A stretch of 64,000 bases of DNA from CBDIDH01 sp965277595 (GTDB lineage: Bacteria > Planctomycetota > Planctomycetia > Isosphaerales > Isosphaeraceae). The stretch spans positions 1,116,001-1,180,000 of the forward strand of contig CBDIDH010000001.1 of NCBI GenBank assembly GCA_965277595.1. The letters run 5' to 3'. The notes beneath the pieces are model-generated. The model searched no databases. It saw only the letters and a list, made by a program, of their open reading frames with translations, and was not told the DNA's origin. This document shows, piece by piece, positions 43,028 through 51,089 of the stretch (position 1 is the stretch's first letter; every line of letters starts with the position of its first letter). Both the position numbers and the translations under genes were made by a program.

Positions 43028-43885
43028 CTAGTCCGCCAGTGCTCGTTTCAGGTGGGCATCGTCCTTATCAATGTGCGAATAGACTTTAGCAACCATACTG
43101 CCGTCGGTGTGCCCCATGCAGGCCGCGACCGTAAGGAAGCCGTGCCCCTGGAGAATTTTGCGGGTCGCCCAGCCGTGACGAGCGAGGTAGCAGAACATTC
43201 GCTTGCCGGTCTTTTGACTCAGACGGTGGAACCGGTTGCACAGAGCGAACTTCGTCCAGGCTGCACCACGCCTGTTCCTAAAGAGTTTGCCGTCGTTATT
43301 GCGATTCGCCATGAGTCGCGTGACGATTTCTAACGCCACTCCTTGCATATAGATGATCCGCTTTTTCCGTTTTCCCTTGGACTCCTCAGCTGGGAAAACT
43401 ATCCGCTCGTTATCCAATTCAACGTGTCGCGGTTCGATGTGCCTGACCTCCTGCGGACGGCAGCCAGTGTGCCAGACGAACAGGAGTAGATCACGGAACG
43501 GATCACGCTCATCCAGCAAGCCTAGGAGCTGCTGGAAGTCATCGGGCGTCATGTATTGGTCCCGAGCCTTGGCGGGTGGCTTCTTCATCTTCCTGAGAGG
43601 TGTACTGGTCAGATAACCGACCTCTTCCGCCCAGTTATAGGCCCGCTGGACAGCTACATTCGCCCCACGAGCGTAATTATCGCCCCAGCCCGTCTGAGCG
43701 TCGATCCACTCGATGACGTGGTACGGCTTCAGCTCCGCCGCTGGCGTGTCTTTGGCATCGCCCAGGTGGTCGAGGAAGTTGTCGAGATGGCCGGTGTACC
43801 ATTCGAGCGTGCGAGGTGAGCGATGTTTGCCGCACCACGCAAGATATTTTGTGATTAAAGAGTGAACTGTAAGGGCATTTTCCAT
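43028..43885 (-). CDS. second tyrosine integrase, paired with TnpB
   Basis: 285 aa. Core-binding domain (VHSLITKYLAWCGKHRSPRT) and catalytic domain with TGCRPQEVR (Arg), EESKGKRKKR (Lys region), YLARHGWATR (Tyr in place of the first His of HxxR), GHTDGSM (His) and VYSH (Tyr nucleophile). Clearly related to the element integrase at 21,581. ATG 43,885 is preferred: TGGACA-16-TACACT promoter would start transcription right at it (leaderless). A GTG at 43,936 is possible but lies in the promoter. Confidence 0.9.
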   Translation of the reverse strand: MENALTVHSLITKYLAWCGKHRSPRTLEWYTGHLDNFLDHLGDAKDTPAAELKPYHVIEWIDAQTGWGDNYARGANVAVQRAYNWAEEVGYLTSTPLRKMKKPPAKARDQYMTPDDFQQLLGLLDERDPFRDLLLFVWHTGCRPQEVRHIEPRHVELDNERIVFPAEESKGKRKKRIIYMQGVALEIVTRLMANRNNDGKLFRNRRGAAWTKFALCNRFHRLSQKTGKRMFCYLARHGWATRKILQGHGFLTVAACMGHTDGSMVAKVYSHIDKDDAHLKRALAD

Positions 43886-43892
43886 GAATTCG

Positions 43893-43920
43893 AGTGTAGC
43901 AGCGCCACATGTCTTGTCCA
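43893..43920 (-). promoter_or_regulatory. integrase-TnpB promoter
   Basis: On the minus strand TGGACA (43,915-43,920), 16 bp, TACACT (43,893-43,898). AGCGCCACA (43,901-43,909) in the spacer is the exact inverted partner of TGTGGCGCT (43,957-43,965), so recombinase binding could repress its own gene. Confidence 0.5.
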
Positions 43921-43953
43921 GCAAAATGGCGCTCACTGCGCGTTTCAGCGGGA

Positions 43954-43965
43954 TTGTGTGGCGCT
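43954..43965. repeat. direct repeat bracketing the int-tnpB module, integrase side
   Basis: TTGTGTGGCGCT, matching TTGTGTGGACGCT at 41,846-41,858 apart from one inserted A. It also forms a 9-bp inverted repeat with AGCGCCACA at 43,901, as integrase core sites do. Confidence 0.6.
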
Positions 43966-43998
43966 AATGCCGCTAATAGAACTTATGCGAAATAATTG

Positions 43999-44027
43999 TT
44001 GACTTGGTTGCAAGGATGCAATACTGT
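43999..44027 (+). promoter_or_regulatory. AATAATTGTTGAC promoter for the XRE gene
   Basis: TTGACT, 17-bp spacer, TACTGT. TTGCA-AGGA-TGCAA (44,008-44,021) is an inverted repeat inside the spacer, a probable autoregulatory site. Upstream box GAAATAATTG is shared with promoters at 35,226, 52,869 and 63,706. Confidence 0.6.
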
Positions 44028-44060
44028 GCAGTTATCGAATTAATTGCAGCGGGTTCAGAA

Positions 44061-44285
44061 ATGCAGAATGTGAGCTTCAACATCGATGCCCTGGTCATGG
44101 CGCTGGACATCAAACGGAAAGCGTCTGGGCTTGATTGGGCTGGCATAGCTTCTGAGTCTGGCGTCTCGGCGTCTACGGTTTCCCGTATTCGCACAGGCAA
44201 AAAGCCCGATGCAGATTCGCTGGCCAAGCTGGTTAACTGGTGTGGCGTAGATTTCAATCATTTGGTCACAAAGGCTCGGCCATGA
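44061..44285 (+). CDS. XRE-family transcription regulator
   Basis: 74 aa. DWAGIASESGVSASTVSRIR followed by GKKPDADSLAKLVNWCGVD is a Cro/CI-type HTH. ATG 44,061 is chosen because earlier Met codons lie at or before the predicted transcription start. Stop overlaps the GIY-YIG start. Confidence 0.8.
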   Translation: MQNVSFNIDALVMALDIKRKASGLDWAGIASESGVSASTVSRIRTGKKPDADSLAKLVNWCGVDFNHLVTKARP

Positions 44286-44767
44286 AATCGGGAGTTTATA
44301 CCATAACTTGCACGGCAAATGGGATGGTCTATTGCGGCAGCACCAGTAATTTTCTAAAGAGAAAAGCCATGCATTTTGCAGACCTCCGAAATGGAATCCA
44401 TCACATAGAGCAAATGGGCAACGATTTCGAGGACTATGGAGAAGAAGTTTTCGAGTTCGAAATCATTGAGCAAATTGAAGACAAGAAACTTTATTGCCTA
44501 AAAGAAGAAGAATTGATCCAACGGCTCAAGGCCGCAAATTGTTGCTACAACAGGCCAAACGACGGAAGAAAAAATAACAACGGCAAATTCGATAGGAAAA
44601 GGCTGTTAGCGTTCCTTAAAGCTAATCCTCATGCAACATTTCGAGACATCAAGAAAGCATTTAATATTAGGAGTCTTTCGGTTGTCGATTATCACGTCAA
44701 TAAACTAATGGCCCAAGGATTTTTACGCAGAATTCCTGCGCACTGGGAATTTTTAGACAAGAAGTAA
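44282..44767 (+). CDS. GIY-YIG endonuclease
   Basis: 161 aa. GVYTITCTANGMVYCGSTSN carries the GIY...YIG pattern (GVY/YCG) with KRKAMHFADLRNG behind it and a catalytic Glu near LKEEELIQRL. The C-terminal 60 residues (ATFRDIKKAFNIRSLSVVDY) look like a winged helix that would give DNA specificity. Probably a homing-type nuclease. AT-rich. Confidence 0.82.
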   Translation: MKSGVYTITCTANGMVYCGSTSNFLKRKAMHFADLRNGIHHIEQMGNDFEDYGEEVFEFEIIEQIEDKKLYCLKEEELIQRLKAANCCYNRPNDGRKNNNGKFDRKRLLAFLKANPHATFRDIKKAFNIRSLSVVDYHVNKLMAQGFLRRIPAHWEFLDKK

Positions 44768-44780
44768 ACTGGAGGGATTT

Positions 44781-44978
44781 ATGGGTAATATGAGCTATTG
44801 CCGCTTTGAGAATACTGCTGGCGATTTAGAAGATTGCTACGACAATATGGATGATGATGGTCTGTCCGACAGCGAATCAAAGGCAAGAAGGCGTATTATC
44901 AAACTGGCTTGTGATATAGCCGAATCCTATTGCGAAGAGGTTGGCCTTCATGTCGAGGTTGCCTCGATAGCAGAGTAA
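44781..44978 (+). CDS. small conserved phage-type protein
   Basis: 65 aa. GNMSYCRFENTAGDLEDCYD plus a helical acidic part resembles a short family seen in phages (MSYCRFENT start). TGGAGGG before ATG. Function unknown. Confidence 0.65.
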   Translation: MGNMSYCRFENTAGDLEDCYDNMDDDGLSDSESKARRRIIKLACDIAESYCEEVGLHVEVASIAE

Positions 44979-45082
44979 ACGATCTGAATTTGGGATGCCG
45001 AACCCGCAAGGCTAGGCGATTAGTAGCGCAGTCGCCAACACGGCTACCATCCCATAACTGAAACCGAGTTTGAGAGGACAAA

Positions 45083-45331
45083 ATGAAAAAGATATTTGCA
45101 GTCGGGATTCTCATGATGCTGTGCGCTTGTACGAAAGCGGACGATGTCAAGAAATATTCCGAAGAGCAAGGTTGGGCTTCGTTCAACGTTACTGGGTATC
45201 GCTGGTTTGGCTGCTCCGATGACGATTGGTATCAAACTGGCTTTTCAGCTGTGACCAAGGACGGCAAGAAGGTGACTGGCGTTGTGTGCAGCGGATTATT
45301 CTTCAAAGGCGCGACGATGCGGTTGGATTAA
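45083..45331 (+). CDS. small lipoprotein
   Basis: 82 aa with signal and lipobox LMMLCAC; mature part FNVTGYRWFGCSDDDWYQTG and VVCSGLFFKGATMRLD, a family I recall in phages and plasmids. Might act at the cell surface. GAGAGG precedes ATG. Confidence 0.7.
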   Translation: MKKIFAVGILMMLCACTKADDVKKYSEEQGWASFNVTGYRWFGCSDDDWYQTGFSAVTKDGKKVTGVVCSGLFFKGATMRLD

Positions 45332-45356
45332 CCATAAGACGGTACAGGAGAGTAGT

Positions 45357-45536
45357 ATGCAGGAATGGTTCTGTAGAAAGTGCAAGACGCACAAGATGAC
45401 CCAGGCGATCAACGAAAAGAGCTCGGTTCTCGACAATGGCGTAATTCATAGAATCGACGGCGTGGTCTGCCCTGTCTGCACTGAGAAGTTACAGCAGCCC
45501 GTTCTGATGTGGCCGCTTCCGCGGGCAGCAGGTTAA
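45357..45536 (+). CDS. small zinc-ribbon protein
   Basis: 59 aa: CRKCKTHKM and CPVCTEKL, four cysteines spaced like a zinc ribbon. CAGGAG upstream of ATG. Confidence 0.6.
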   Translation: MQEWFCRKCKTHKMTQAINEKSSVLDNGVIHRIDGVVCPVCTEKLQQPVLMWPLPRAAG

Positions 45537-45568
45537 CCTAGTATTTATTGAGTGAACAGAGAAAGGCA

Positions 45569-45805
45569 ATGACTGACAACGTGGATCATCCGAAGCACTA
45601 CAACAGCCACCCATCCGGCGTGGAGTGCATCACCGTGGTCGAGCACATGAATTTCAACCTCGGCAACGCCATGAAATATCTCTGGCGCACCGACCACAAG
45701 AACGGCCTGGAAGATCTGAAAAAAGCGAGGTGGTACATCGACCGCGAGATTCAGCGTCTGGAGAGCAACAACGAAGTGAAAGTCCCGGCGAATGCAGCAG
45801 CCTGA
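45569..45805 (+). CDS. DUF3310 protein
   Basis: 78 aa. VDHPKHYNSHPSGVECITVV, GNAMKYLWRTDHKNGLEDLK and KARWYIDREI are the DUF3310 (SaV-like) hallmark found in phages, often near nucleotide metabolism genes. Its end overlaps thyX by 14 bp. Confidence 0.82.
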   Translation: MTDNVDHPKHYNSHPSGVECITVVEHMNFNLGNAMKYLWRTDHKNGLEDLKKARWYIDREIQRLESNNEVKVPANAAA

Positions 45806-46469
45806 GAAAATTGAAGTTCTAGACCATGGGTTCGTCCGTCTGGTTGACTCGATGGGTTCCGATTTGTCGGTGGTCCGTGCGGCACGCGTTTCTTATGACG
45901 AGGAATGGCGTGCTGGGGAAGATGAAGGCTCGGACGCCCGTCTCATCAAGTACCTGAAGAAGAACAAGCACCACACGCCGTTCGAGGCCGTCACGTTCAC
46001 GTTCGAGGTCAAGGCCCCGATCTTCGTCCTCCGCCAGTGGCACCGGCACCGGACGTGGGCCTACAATGAGTTGTCAGCCCGCTACCGCGAGCTGCCGGAA
46101 GAAATCTACCTGCCCCCGTTCCGCGCCCAGGCAGTGAAAAACAAGCAGGGCAGCGATGGAGTCGTGGCGGACGGCGATGCGGTAGCTTTGGAAGCCGCGT
46201 TCAAGTCGTCCTACAAGTCGGCATTCGAAGCCTACCGGTACGCCTTGTCGAAAGGCGTTGCTCGCGAGGTCGCCCGCTCGGTCCTGCCGGTGGCAACCTA
46301 CAGCCATATGTTCGGGACGGTCAACCTCTTGAACCTGATGCGGTTCCTGAGCCTTCGCGACCATTCGCACGCCCAGTACGAGATCAGGGTCTATGCGGAG
46401 GCGATGCGTGATCTGGCCCGCCAAGTCACACCGGTGAGCATCGCGGCGTGGGAAGAATTTGGAGCCTGA
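45792..46469 (+). CDS. thyX: flavin-dependent thymidylate synthase
   Basis: 225 aa. The ThyX motif appears as RHRTWAYNELSARYRELP (canonical RHRxxSxNExSxRY with Tyr in place of the first Ser); also ARVSYDEEW and DHSHAQYEIRVYAEAM. Makes dTMP from dUMP with FAD and methylene-tetrahydrofolate. Mobile elements carry it to support their own replication. Confidence 0.93.
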   Translation: MQQPEKIEVLDHGFVRLVDSMGSDLSVVRAARVSYDEEWRAGEDEGSDARLIKYLKKNKHHTPFEAVTFTFEVKAPIFVLRQWHRHRTWAYNELSARYRELPEEIYLPPFRAQAVKNKQGSDGVVADGDAVALEAAFKSSYKSAFEAYRYALSKGVAREVARSVLPVATYSHMFGTVNLLNLMRFLSLRDHSHAQYEIRVYAEAMRDLARQVTPVSIAAWEEFGA

Positions 46470-46495
46470 CCAATGGAGTGGAAAGCGAGGATAGT

Positions 46496-46732
46496 ATGAT
46501 AAACATTTTGGATAGATTAATGGCGGTCCTTGACCGGAGGGAGGTCATGTCGCTACGGCAAGAGATTGGCCAACAGCGGCAACGGATCGCGGAGCTTGAG
46601 AAGACAGTATCGGAGCAGACCATCCAGATAGGCAACGCCAATGGGCGAGTCTCACGCACGACTAATGCAAATCTCGAACTCAAGCGCGTTATGCGAGAAA
46701 ACGGAATCAATTCCGACGGTCTGGCAGCTTGA
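46496..46732 (+). CDS. small coiled-coil protein
   Basis: 78 aa, heptad-like SLRQEIGQQRQRIAELEKTV. GCGAGG upstream of ATG 46,496. Function unknown. Confidence 0.55.
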   Translation: MINILDRLMAVLDRREVMSLRQEIGQQRQRIAELEKTVSEQTIQIGNANGRVSRTTNANLELKRVMRENGINSDGLAA

Positions 46733-46754
46733 GTAACTGATAGGACATCGAGTT

Positions 46755-47072
46755 ATGGGACTGAAACTATTTAGCGATTCGCCTTCTTGCCCTCGCGTTT
46801 TGCCGAACCCGAACCCGCATCGCTTCTACATCAAGAAATTGGAAGCGATCGGTTTCTTTACGGTTTGCCTCATAAACTACCCGGATTGCACTACCTTTGG
46901 CGGGAACAAAATTATGGTCTATTATTGCCAGCCCCACCATGTCGAACGACAGAAGGTCATTGATCCACATTTCTTGGAAGGTGGCCACCTGTCACCAATC
47001 GCCCGGTTCCCTGCGCACGACAAGGGATGGGAGCACGCCGTCAAATTCGCCCAGATGCTTGGGCAATCGTGA
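46755..47072 (+). CDS. hypothetical protein
   Basis: 105 aa; PHRFYIKKLEAIGFFTVCLI and YCQPHHVERQKVIDPHFLEG. No known fold. Located just before the tRNA-like sequence. Confidence 0.55.
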   Translation: MGLKLFSDSPSCPRVLPNPNPHRFYIKKLEAIGFFTVCLINYPDCTTFGGNKIMVYYCQPHHVERQKVIDPHFLEGGHLSPIARFPAHDKGWEHAVKFAQMLGQS

Positions 47073-47106
47073 GGAAGGCGATTTACTTATGGCTGCGGTA
47101 GCACAA

Positions 47107-47179
47107 GAAGCTATAGCTCAGCTGGATTAGAGCGCAGCCACGAAGGCTGAGGTCGCCGGTTCGACTCTGGTTAGCAACT
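47107..47179 (+). tRNA. degenerate tRNA-like sequence
   Basis: 73 nt with clear D arm (TAGCTCAGCTGGATTAGAGC) and T loop (TTCGACT, stem GCCGG/CTGGT), but defective elsewhere: acceptor GAAGCTA/TAGCAAC has two mismatches, the anticodon arm (CAGCCACGAAGGCTG) has no U33 and an ambiguous loop (ACG or CGA). Could be an element-borne tRNA under decay or a tRNA mimic. A GAGGGTT/AACCCTC hairpin follows directly. Confidence 0.5.
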
Positions 47180-47239
47180 TGAGAGGGTTCGCTGAAACCC
47201 TCCCGCAGCCGCCAAGATTAACCGCGAAAGGATAGAGTA

Positions 47240-47476
47240 ATGAAAGGTAACAATACAATTTATCTTAACCAGGCCACGATCAACGCGGCGGTTCAACTTT
47301 ACTTCGAGAGCATCTATCGAGAAGGTTCGGTCCCAAAAGTTGAGTTTATCGATTTTGTTACAGAGCCACTCGGAACGTGTCATGTCGTCGTGCGAATATC
47401 GAACGGCGAGATCGATGCAAAATTCCCGGATGACAGTTCTCTGTTTCCAACAATAAGCCCTCCGCGCGGCATATGA
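47240..47476 (+). CDS. small hypothetical protein
   Basis: 78 aa (NTIYLNQATINAAVQLYFES; HVVVRISNGEIDAKFPDDS). AAAGGA upstream of ATG. No motif. Confidence 0.5.
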   Translation: MKGNNTIYLNQATINAAVQLYFESIYREGSVPKVEFIDFVTEPLGTCHVVVRISNGEIDAKFPDDSSLFPTISPPRGI

Positions 47477-47503
47477 ACAACGATGATAATAGCGGTAATT
47501 GAT

Positions 47504-47788
47504 ATGCGATCCAACCTAACGATTCTTGAGCTGAACACGCTGCTGGGGTTCGAGCACGACGACACCCAAGAACTATATCTTCGCGGCGCTCAGAAGGATG
47601 AGCGGAAAGCCTTCAAAATGGCCTGCGAGTGGCAGGATTATCTGCGCAATGTCCGTTCGATAGTCGAAATTGCCGCCAACCAGTCCAAAGACAATCCGCA
47701 AGCCGTCAGTTCGCCTGAGCAAGTAACAGGGGATGCCATGAACTTCCTGAAGGAGCGTCAGTTCAGGCGCTACTTCCCGAATCAATAA
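47504..47788 (+). CDS. small helical hypothetical protein
   Basis: 94 aa; LTILELNTLLGFEHDDTQEL and DERKAFKMACEWQDYLRNVR. Start uncertain (47,483 or 47,504). Last gene before the amine-oxidase cargo. Confidence 0.45.
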   Translation: MRSNLTILELNTLLGFEHDDTQELYLRGAQKDERKAFKMACEWQDYLRNVRSIVEIAANQSKDNPQAVSSPEQVTGDAMNFLKERQFRRYFPNQ

Positions 47789-47909
47789 TCGCAACGGTTT
47801 CAGTGTCCGGCCTACTTCACCGATTCTGCAACTCAGTAAACAGGTATTATGGTAATTAGCAGTGAGCATGCGGGTGGCGCATAAATCCTCGACGCAAACC
47901 GTTTGGGTT

Positions 47910-48041
47910 TTACGGGTCAGTCGCGTCCCCGGTCGGCTGTGTGGCGAGATCCTTGAGGCCAAGGTCGACATCCACCGCACTTCCGCCGACCGTGAAGTAA
48001 CGCCCCAGGGCGGGTAGACGAATTTTGGGTAGTTTGGGCAT
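47910..48041 (-). CDS. possible 43-residue protein or gene remnant
   Basis: ATG-initiated frame reading PKLPKIRLPALGRYFTVGG and ending TQPTGDATDP. Same strand as, and 130 bp after, the amine oxidase. GC-rich like the host. Could be a remnant; no family recognised. The rest of the 47,789-48,173 gap holds no other candidate. Confidence 0.3.
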   Translation of the reverse strand: MPKLPKIRLPALGRYFTVGGSAVDVDLGLKDLATQPTGDATDP

Positions 48042-48173
48042 CGAGCCAGATATTGTCTACACACCCTCGGTCAAAAACCTCCCAGGGCGACCCGGCGGAG
48101 GAAAAAGAGGTCAACGGTGGCTTATCGTCCGTCGACCCCCCCCCTTAGACGGCTTCTGCCCCCTGCTTGCTCG

Positions 48174-49805
48174 TCAGGACATGACCTTGGCAAGGACGTC
48201 CTGGGCGGCGAGGCGCCCGGTCGTGGCGGCGCCGTTCATGTACCCGTAGAACGGGTAGGAGCAGTGTTCGCCGGCGAAGTGTAGGTTCCCGACCGGGAAG
48301 AACTGGGCCCCGCCGAACGCCGTGAATTCTCCCACCCCGTACGTCGAATAGCTCCCCTTGACGAACTCGTTCTCGGGCCACTGGGCCCTACCGGCGCGCC
48401 CGTTCGGTTGGTGGTACGCGCCGGGGAAGGCCGCGTTGACCGAGGGCAAGAAATGTGCCGCCTGGTCGGCGGCCGAGCCTTTGCCGGTGGCCAGGCCGGC
48501 CGCACCGCCGTGGTAGAGCGTCAAGCCGCCCTCGACCCCCGGCTCGCCCAGCGTGGAATCCCAGGACGACCCGTAAGCCGCGTCGGTGTACGACGTCCCG
48601 GTCGACCCCAATTGCCTCCAGAACCGGGTCTTGAAGCCGACCTGGATTTTACTGTTGGTCCCGTACGACATCCTCTCGATCGCCAGGCGCTTGACGGCGG
48701 GGAGCGGCACGTCCACCTCGACGTCGCGGAGGGTCGAGAACGGGATGGCCATGATCACTACGTCGGCGGCGACGTCATGCGATGGCCCGTTGTCGGTCTC
48801 GAAGGACAGGACGTATCCCGCCCCCCGGCTCTTGATCCGCGCCAACCTCCTCCCCGTCACGAGCCGATCGGCGACCCGCGCGGCGAGTTCCTGAACGACC
48901 TGCTGGTTGCCCCCCTGGACCTTGAAGAGTTGGTCGCTGTTACCCAGGAGGTTGATGGGCGCGACCGGTTCGAAGGGGGCGCTACCGAACTGGAGCAGGA
49001 AGCCAAGGGCCGACTGCCGATCCAGGTCGAGGCCCTCTTCCCCGACGTAGGCCGATTTGATGAGCTGGAAGACCGGCCCCGTCGCCCCGACCCGTTCGAG
49101 GTATTTCTGGAGGTTCGTCCGGTCGAGGTAAACGGCTTGCGGGTTCCGGTTGAGGTAAGAGACGTTGGCCGGGGCCGCACTCAAGTCCTGATTAAACCGG
49201 TAGGCCAGGGGGATCAGCTCTGGGAGCAACTGGGCGTCGGTATAATGGCGGCCCCCGAGGTAGTAGGTGGTGGAAAGCGGGTCACCCGAGGAGTTGAGGA
49301 GGTTGAGGCCGAACTCCGCGACGAGGGCCAACATTTCGTAATGGTCCGTGTCGATGAACTCGCCTCCCAGCTCGGTGGTGAGCCCCGCCCCGATCAGGCC
49401 GGTGATCGAGAACATGCGCCCGCCGATCCGCCTGTCCGCCGAGTAAAGGGTGGCCGGAATCCCGGCCCTCTTCAGGATGTAGGTGGCGTTCAGGCCCGCG
49501 ATCCCGCCGCCGATGACCACGATCTTCGGAAGGGTCCCGCCGGCCGTGGCACGCGGCGACGCGGACTTGACCCCGCGAGCAAAGCTCGTCCCGCCGGCCA
49601 GTGTCGCCAGGGCCGCCGCCGATCCCGCGAGATAGGCCCGCCGCGTAAGTTTCATCTCCCTGGATCGCTCAAGGAGTTCGTCGGCCGGCGGCGAACCGTG
49701 ACGGCAGGCGGCGGTCGCCAGGTCAATCAGTTCGCGGACTTTTGAGAACAAGGGCGTACGTGAACTTCGCCCAGAAAAGGGGGTACGGCCGTTGGAGTTG
49801 ATCAT
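48174..49805 (-). CDS. Tat-exported flavin monoamine oxidase-family protein
   Basis: About 543 aa. Long N-terminal region, then a twin-arginine signal LTRRAYLAGSAAALATLAGG near residues 52-72. FAD motif KIVVIGGGIAGLNATYILKR, a second flavin segment RIGGRMFSITG, and the C-terminal GNLHFAGEHCSYPFYGYMNG typical of amine oxidases and phytoene-desaturase-like enzymes. Oxidises an unknown amine, probably outside the cytoplasm. Host-like GC; cargo. Confidence 0.88.
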   Translation of the reverse strand: MINSNGRTPFSGRSSRTPLFSKVRELIDLATAACRHGSPPADELLERSREMKLTRRAYLAGSAAALATLAGGTSFARGVKSASPRATAGGTLPKIVVIGGGIAGLNATYILKRAGIPATLYSADRRIGGRMFSITGLIGAGLTTELGGEFIDTDHYEMLALVAEFGLNLLNSSGDPLSTTYYLGGRHYTDAQLLPELIPLAYRFNQDLSAAPANVSYLNRNPQAVYLDRTNLQKYLERVGATGPVFQLIKSAYVGEEGLDLDRQSALGFLLQFGSAPFEPVAPINLLGNSDQLFKVQGGNQQVVQELAARVADRLVTGRRLARIKSRGAGYVLSFETDNGPSHDVAADVVIMAIPFSTLRDVEVDVPLPAVKRLAIERMSYGTNSKIQVGFKTRFWRQLGSTGTSYTDAAYGSSWDSTLGEPGVEGGLTLYHGGAAGLATGKGSAADQAAHFLPSVNAAFPGAYHQPNGRAGRAQWPENEFVKGSYSTYGVGEFTAFGGAQFFPVGNLHFAGEHCSYPFYGYMNGAATTGRLAAQDVLAKVMS

Positions 49806-50222
49806 GGTAGCTCGCCTTTGGGAATGGGTCTTCGTCGACACAGGCGGCCCAAATTACCCAGCCTCCGGATCGAAATCCATTCGATTTTAAAAAAATGGCT
49901 CAAGCAGCGAAATTGGTGCTCGGGGCGATTCCCCAGCAGCGCGTAGAGCTAAGCTCGGCACCCAGCCTCCAACGGTCAGGGGCACGGCAAGAATCATTGC
50001 GACCACGGGACGGCCTTTTTGGTTTGGGATCGACTGTGATTCGAGGGGCGTCATCCTACCGGATCATGCTTTGCATGGCAAAGCGAGTTTAGATTTCGCC
50101 GATGGGCTACTCGACACAAGGGGGGCCGCCTTCAGCCCGTTAGTCGGTTCTAAACACCCGTACAGATACCATTTTCCGTCGATCTGCCCTTAAATGGAGT
50201 CCAACCCTAACCGAAAGCTCCT
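49806..50222. other. intergenic region, no gene seen
   Basis: A plus-strand frame of 65 codons (49,895-50,092) has no coding character. Probably holds the promoter of the amine oxidase on the minus strand and of the small gene at 50,223 on the plus strand. Confidence 0.45.
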
Positions 50223-50453
50223 ATGACCGACCCGCTCGACGACCTGGCCGAGGCACGCTCGAAGATCGAGGCCACGCGAGCGGCTTTGCAGGCCGCCCTG
50301 GACGCACTCAACGGCCAGGACGACCATAATGTCGATGTGGCCCCGATCCGCGCTCTGGCGGACCGACTGGACCGCATGGCCGCCGAGGTGGCGAGGATCG
50401 AGGGGGTGGTGGCGGATCAGTCGAAAGCAGCCCCCGCCATAACCCGTGCGTGA
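50223..50453 (+). CDS. small coiled-coil protein
   Basis: 76 aa, almost all helix (LAEARSKIEATRAALQAALD; LADRLDRMAAEVARIEGVV). Converges on and overlaps the DUF2239 gene by 37 bp. Role unknown. Confidence 0.5.
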   Translation: MTDPLDDLAEARSKIEATRAALQAALDALNGQDDHNVDVAPIRALADRLDRMAAEVARIEGVVADQSKAAPAITRA

Positions 50454-50974
50454 TCCCGGATGTCGGTCGGCCAGGCTTCGGTCAGGCTCTCGAATCGTCC
50501 GGCATCTCCCGCGAAGAGAGATCGCGTCGCTTCTTCGAAGTCGGGCAGATTCCCCGCCATGGCCGACATGAACCGGTAGGCCGCCTCCCGCGCCCGGCGA
50601 ATCCGGTCGCCGCCCGCGTTCGCCTTCGCGGCGTCCTCCACCAGCTTGCGGAGCGCGACGGACGCACCGCCGGGTTGACTGCCCAGCCACTCCCAATGGC
50701 GAGGCAGCAGAGTGACCTCGCGGGCGATGACGCCCAGCTTCGGTCGCCCCGGCCCTTTGGCCGCATCGGGCGGTGAGAGCCTAGCCAGGACATCCTCCGG
50801 GGTTCCACGGTAGTCCAGCTCGATCTGCTCTCCGGTTTCGTCATCGAAGATCAGGACGCTGCCGTTTCGGTCAGCGACTTCCTTTGCTCCCAAGGCGATC
50901 GCGGCCAGTCCGCCGGAAGAAATACGGCGGTTGCCTTCGAATGCCGTGAAGCGGGGGTGATTTCTCGGGTCCAT
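50417..50974 (-). CDS. DUF2239 family protein
   Basis: 185 aa. FTAFEGNRRISSGGLAAIAL, VLIFDDETGEQIELDYRGTP and GVIAREVTLLPRHWEWLGSQ are signature blocks of DUF2239. GGAGGAAG precedes ATG 50,974; the longer frame upstream includes the promoter region. Biochemical role unknown; GC-rich, so probably cargo. Confidence 0.85.
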   Translation of the reverse strand: MDPRNHPRFTAFEGNRRISSGGLAAIALGAKEVADRNGSVLIFDDETGEQIELDYRGTPEDVLARLSPPDAAKGPGRPKLGVIAREVTLLPRHWEWLGSQPGGASVALRKLVEDAAKANAGGDRIRRAREAAYRFMSAMAGNLPDFEEATRSLFAGDAGRFESLTEAWPTDIRDHARVMAGAAFD

Positions 50975-51005
50975 TTTGCTTCCTCCACCGGATTGGCGTC
51001 GATCA

Positions 51006-51052
51006 ATTCTACCCGGGTATAATTTCGGCAGCAATATCGTCCGGGTAAAATT
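51006..51052 (-). promoter_or_regulatory. DUF2239 promoter with paired operator
   Basis: Minus strand TTGCTG (51,029-51,034), 17 bp, TAGAAT (51,006-51,011). The palindrome TACCCGGGTA sits in the spacer, and CCGGGTAWAATT occurs twice in direct orientation (51,013 and 51,041), 28 bp apart. Confidence 0.5.
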
Positions 51053-51089
51053 ATTCCGGTGGGATCGGGGATTTTCTGTGAGAAGCGAC

